The notes under the pieces are model-generated. The model was not told the DNA's origin. It was given only the letters and a program-made list of their open reading frames with translations, and made no database searches. A stretch of 64,000 nt of DNA from Gerris lacustris (taxonomy: Eukaryota > Arthropoda > Insecta > Hemiptera > Gerridae): contig OX578283.1 in NCBI GenBank assembly GCA_951217055.1, positions 26,659,427-26,723,426 of the forward strand. The letters run 5' to 3'. Made by a program: the position numbers and the translations under genes. Below, in pieces: positions 62,223 to 64,000 of this stretch (positions within the stretch are counted from its first letter, which is position 1; each line of letters starts with the position of its first letter).

Positions 62223-64000
62223 GCCTGCAGGATCATGTTAACCTAGTAAAATAATTATGGTTCTATTATTTTCAGGTGACTTATTTAAAGATGTAAATGA
62301 TAATGATGAAAATTCTAAGGCAATCTTAAAAATACGTTTGTCCTGGGACTTAGGTCTTACTAGCACCAACACAATCTATCCTATATTTTGTTAGTCTAAG
62401 CAAACATTCACTTCAAAAGTGCGGATAAGGCTTAATAAAATAAAGATAAAACAAAAACTTTTAAGAATTAAGTTTACAACAAAATCACCACAAATAACTC
62501 ATACATGATCAAATAAAAACCAAAAAAAAAGCACTAAACAATTATAACTAAAAATAATCAGTTAACAATCAAAACTTTTATAAAACAATCGAATGTTGAT
62601 TGTAAAAATTTAACATATTATTAATGATTATTGCTTTTATATTAATTTTAATTATAATTAGTATAATTTTATATGGTGTTGATTATTATTTATTGAGTGT
62701 AAATGTCAAAGGAACAAAAAAACATTTTTAGTTGATTTTTTCTCTCATTTATATCAATGAAATTATAAAGGTATAAACTAACATAAAATATTAACAATGA
62801 TGCTTAAAGAATATAAAATTGTATTATATAAAAAGGGAGAGGATAAGGATGAAATTTAAATTAAATATAAAATCTAACAAAGAATGTCAAGAAAAAATTA
62901 TAAAAACTTTTTTTGATAAAATTGAATTTTTTGCGTGTATACTATTAAATTAAATTCGAAATTGTTGGGGGGGAATTCAATGTTTGTCTTCCTGGTAATT
63001 CAGTTGATGGGGGTCACACTGATGCCGCAAAGCCTCCGAACTAAAACCCACAAAAAAGAGAAAATTTTCGTTAATTTTTGGCTTTTTTTGGTTAAGAATC
63101 AAGAAAAAACGTTAATTACTATTTTTTTTAACTTGAATTTTCATTTTAGAAAAAAGAAGTTAAAATTTTTATATTAATAGGTACTAATATAAAAAAAACA
63201 ACATGAAATTGAAAAAGAAAAAATGAAATTAGCATTATAAATTCGTTAAATAAAAGCAATGTAAATAGGAACCAAGCAAATCATTATTTTTTTAATGGAT
63301 TTCAGTTATGAATCTAACTGGCAATATCAGTGTGACCACTCATCATTTCATTATACAAAGAAGAACATTAATTTTAGAAATATTACAAAAAATAAATAAT
63401 ACATTGAAATTTGACTACATTCAAAATCAAATTTCATTATTTTTAAACCAATATCATATCCAAATAAAATAGTCTAAACTAATTGATGAAATAATCATAC
63501 ACAAAAATTCACTGTTTTCTATAATGCCTGTAACTCAAATTTATATAATTTACCGAAGTTAGTATTGTCAAAGAAATATATATTTGGGAAACTTATATAA
63601 ATAATTGTATGGGATATTGTATTGGGATATAAATAATTGTATAGGCTCGATTAACGTCAATTTAAAATTTTATTCCTTTTCCAAATTCTATTCCTGGGGT
63701 TCAAGAATTGATGACAAAAAGAAAAACTAGAAGAACTTTTCTTAATATTAGTGATTTATCAAAATTTCGATACAAAAAGGGTATGAAATTCAATATATTT
63801 ATTTTTTAATAACAGAAAAAAGTTGATCGGCAGTTAACATATGAACCAGTTTACTATTGATGTCCTACTAAAGTGTTAAAAAGGGAATTAAATGTTTGTT
63901 TCCATTTTTTTATGAATTACATGTTTTTATAACTAGTTATCAGACATTATTTATATGGCGAGAAACTTCTTCTAACATTCCTATTTCTTGTATACAATAA
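62223..64000. other. Right-edge AT-rich DNA
   Basis: TTCTATTATTTTCAG at 62261-62275 is a good plus-strand acceptor followed by an open stretch GDLFKDVNDNDENSKAIL (62276-62330) in phase 1, but no convincing donor. Otherwise AT-rich DNA with no recognised exon. Groucho upstream exons were looked for on minus and not found. Confidence 0.35.

Overview
This is a 64 kb piece of an animal nuclear genome, very AT-rich, with spliced genes and a dense load of mobile elements. No organism can be named from sequence alone. Spliced MCM9 and Groucho, tRNA-derived SINEs, Tigger and hAT elements and Penelope-type hammerhead motifs fit an arthropod; an insect that has kept MCM9 (Drosophila lost it) is my best guess. 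There is no bacterial gene organisation: most open frames are chance frames or repeat fragments.

Two genes can be rebuilt exon by exon, both on the minus strand. MCM9 (19765 down to 3947) appears complete: 13 coding exons, 3948 coding bases, 1315 residues, with zinc-binding cysteines, Walker A, Walker B, arginine finger and a long low-complexity C-terminal tail in one exon. Groucho/TLE (42583 down to 30195) is 3' partial: nine exons carry the CcN box, the Ser/Pro linker and the whole WD40 propeller (470 residues). Its N-terminal Q and GP exons were not found in the 21.4 kb to the right, so the gene probably continues past the right edge.

At the left edge a plus-strand exon (166-402) carries a 5' leader and a start codon at 375. 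Its downstream exons are unproven; two phase-compatible acceptors far to the right are noted as hypotheses.

Layout: 1-402 first coding exon of an unknown plus-strand gene; 403-3946 small MITEs, a SINE and one foldback arm; 3947-19765 MCM9, whose 6.6 kb intron 11 is a nest of transposons (a 2.07 kb hAT element with exact 8-bp target duplication and a 143-bp inverted pair inside it, a 1 kb retroposon-like family, hammerhead-bearing inverted repeats, a 0.9 kb foldback); 19766-26100 repeats including a Tigger/pogo relic with perfect 24-bp termini; 26100-30194 AT-rich, probably the groucho 3' UTR and downstream flank; 30195-42583 groucho with MITEs in its introns; 42584-64000 repeat-rich DNA, probably inside a long groucho intron, with MITEs, a 79-bp TA microsatellite run, a 404-bp near-perfect palindrome, a degenerate tandem array of about 270 bp period and a duplicated hairpin unit.

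The least explained material is the hammerhead-like core motifs linked to inverted repeats, the foldback elements, the shared GGGGCCCC sub-terminal motif of three hAT elements, and the right-end tandem structures. MCM9 (recombination repair with MCM8) and Groucho (transcriptional co-repression) have no known joint pathway; they are simply neighbours.
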